Below the pieces are notes generated by a model that made no database searches, was not told where the DNA came from, and saw only the letters and a list, made by a program, of their open reading frames with translations. Shown here one piece after another: positions 63,556 to 64,000 of a stretch of DNA of 64,000 bases. This DNA comes from an uncultured Lacinutrix sp. (lineage in GTDB: Bacteria; Bacteroidota; Bacteroidia; Flavobacteriales; Flavobacteriaceae): assembly GCF_947500605.1 (NCBI RefSeq), contig NZ_CANMSJ010000001.1, positions 372,001-436,000 on the forward strand. Direction: 5' to 3'. A program made the translations under genes and the position numbers. How positions within the stretch are numbered: position 1 is the stretch's first letter; every line of letters starts with the position of its first letter.

Positions 63556-64000
63556 ATGATGGCAAAAAAGAAAAATATTACTCAAGATCATATCATTTCA
63601 TTTTACATGGATTATGTTTTAGAACATGATCAACAACCAAAATCGGTTTACAGTTTTGCAAAGCATAATAACTTTGAAGAATCTAAGTTTTACGAGCACT
63701 TTGGTTCTTTTGAAGCAGTTGAAAAACATGTATTTAAAGCGTTTCATGATAATACAATAGCAGCTTTGCATAATAGTGAAGATTACGAAAATTTTGAGCC
63801 AAGAAACAAGCTATTAAGCTACTACTTTACTTTTTTCGAAAACTTAACAGCTAATAGAAGTTATGTAGTTTATGCTTTACATAAACATAAAAATAGTTTA
63901 AAATCTTTTAAAGCTTTAGCTGAATTAAAATCAAGCTACACACATTATATTCTAGATTTAGGAATAGAATTAATAGATGTTAAGGAAGAGCGTTTAGATA
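63556..64000 (+). CDS. TetR-like transcriptional regulator, 3' end outside the window
   Basis: The frame opens at ATG 63556 (a second ATG follows directly) and runs off the right edge; about 148 residues are visible. The N-terminal region (AKKKNITQDHIISFYMDYVL, SVYSFAKHNNFEESKFYEHFGS) is the TetR helix-turn-helix with the usual Phe/Tyr at the recognition helix, followed by a helical ligand-binding part. It lies directly behind the inverted repeat at 63524-63555. The regulated genes cannot be seen. Confidence 0.82.
   Translation, partial: MMAKKKNITQDHIISFYMDYVLEHDQQPKSVYSFAKHNNFEESKFYEHFGSFEAVEKHVFKAFHDNTIAALHNSEDYENFEPRNKLLSYYFTFFENLTANRSYVVYALHKHKNSLKSFKALAELKSSYTHYILDLGIELIDVKEERLD

Overview
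The window is a stretch of low-GC chromosome from a member of the Bacteroidota, most likely a marine Flavobacteriaceae. This rests on protein families typical of that group (bacillithiol BshA, MutS2 without Smr, TamB, the YdbS/YdbT-like PH pair, DUF4159, DUF2911, a PG1098-type methyltransferase), on many short secreted proteins whose signal peptides end in ...AQ, on weak or absent Shine-Dalgarno sites, and on -7 elements of the form TAnnTTTG. The genus cannot be fixed from the sequence alone. About 58 genes are supported; the first and last are cut by the window edges. No rRNA, prophage, transposase or CRISPR array is visible.

Layout. 1-5.5 kb: the 3' part of an AT-rich TPR protein of unknown function, a secreted TPR protein, and mutS2. 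5.5-7.5 kb: a repeat array built from paired palindromes, with two nearly identical small GIY-YIG nuclease genes inside a tandem duplication. This is the most unusual part of the window. 7.5-18.9 kb: a DCC-family protein, a TPR-CPBP protease fusion in an apparent operon with a TerB-like protein, a sulfurtransferase and a dicarboxylate/amino-acid symporter, then aroC, a lipoprotein and a large FAD/Fe-S dehydrogenase. 19-33 kb: an OmpH/Skp chaperone, then a long run of minus-strand genes (bshA, a NagZ-like/beta-lactamase-like fusion, serB, PH-domain proteins, an HdrBC-like Fe-S pair, an MCE/MlaD protein, a cell-wall amidase).

33-44 kb: divergent lptD and ridA, an N-acetylglucosamine kinase, gap and pfkA, and a 1,465-residue TamB. 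44-51 kb: a plus-strand cluster rich in RNA-modification and methyltransferase genes (tsaD, rsmE, a TrmH-type SPOUT enzyme, a PG1098-like methyltransferase) with a TfoX-like protein, a parvulin, a DUF4159 protein and an AI-2E family permease. 51-52 kb: a 50-residue basic protein and three tRNAs (Ser-GCT, Pro-TGG, Arg-TCT). 52-64 kb: a PgpH-like HD phosphodiesterase, a thiolase, an NlpC/P60 peptidase, a PIG-L deacetylase, a 35-residue membrane peptide directly ahead of a sodium:solute symporter, MarC, a membrane protein/HTH pair, a DUF2911 protein and the start of a TetR-like regulator.

A theme of the window is the cell envelope. LPS export (LptD), outer-membrane chaperone and assembly factors (OmpH, TamB), lipid-transport MCE protein, murein hydrolases (amidase, NlpC/P60, NagZ-like) and a GlcNAc kinase that could use the sugar released by the NagZ-like enzyme all lie within 40 kb. 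Most of the window is ordinary core genome. The best candidate for something undescribed is the GIY-YIG/palindrome array, which has the look of a nuclease-linked repeat family comparable in logic to RAYT/REP; that comparison is inference.
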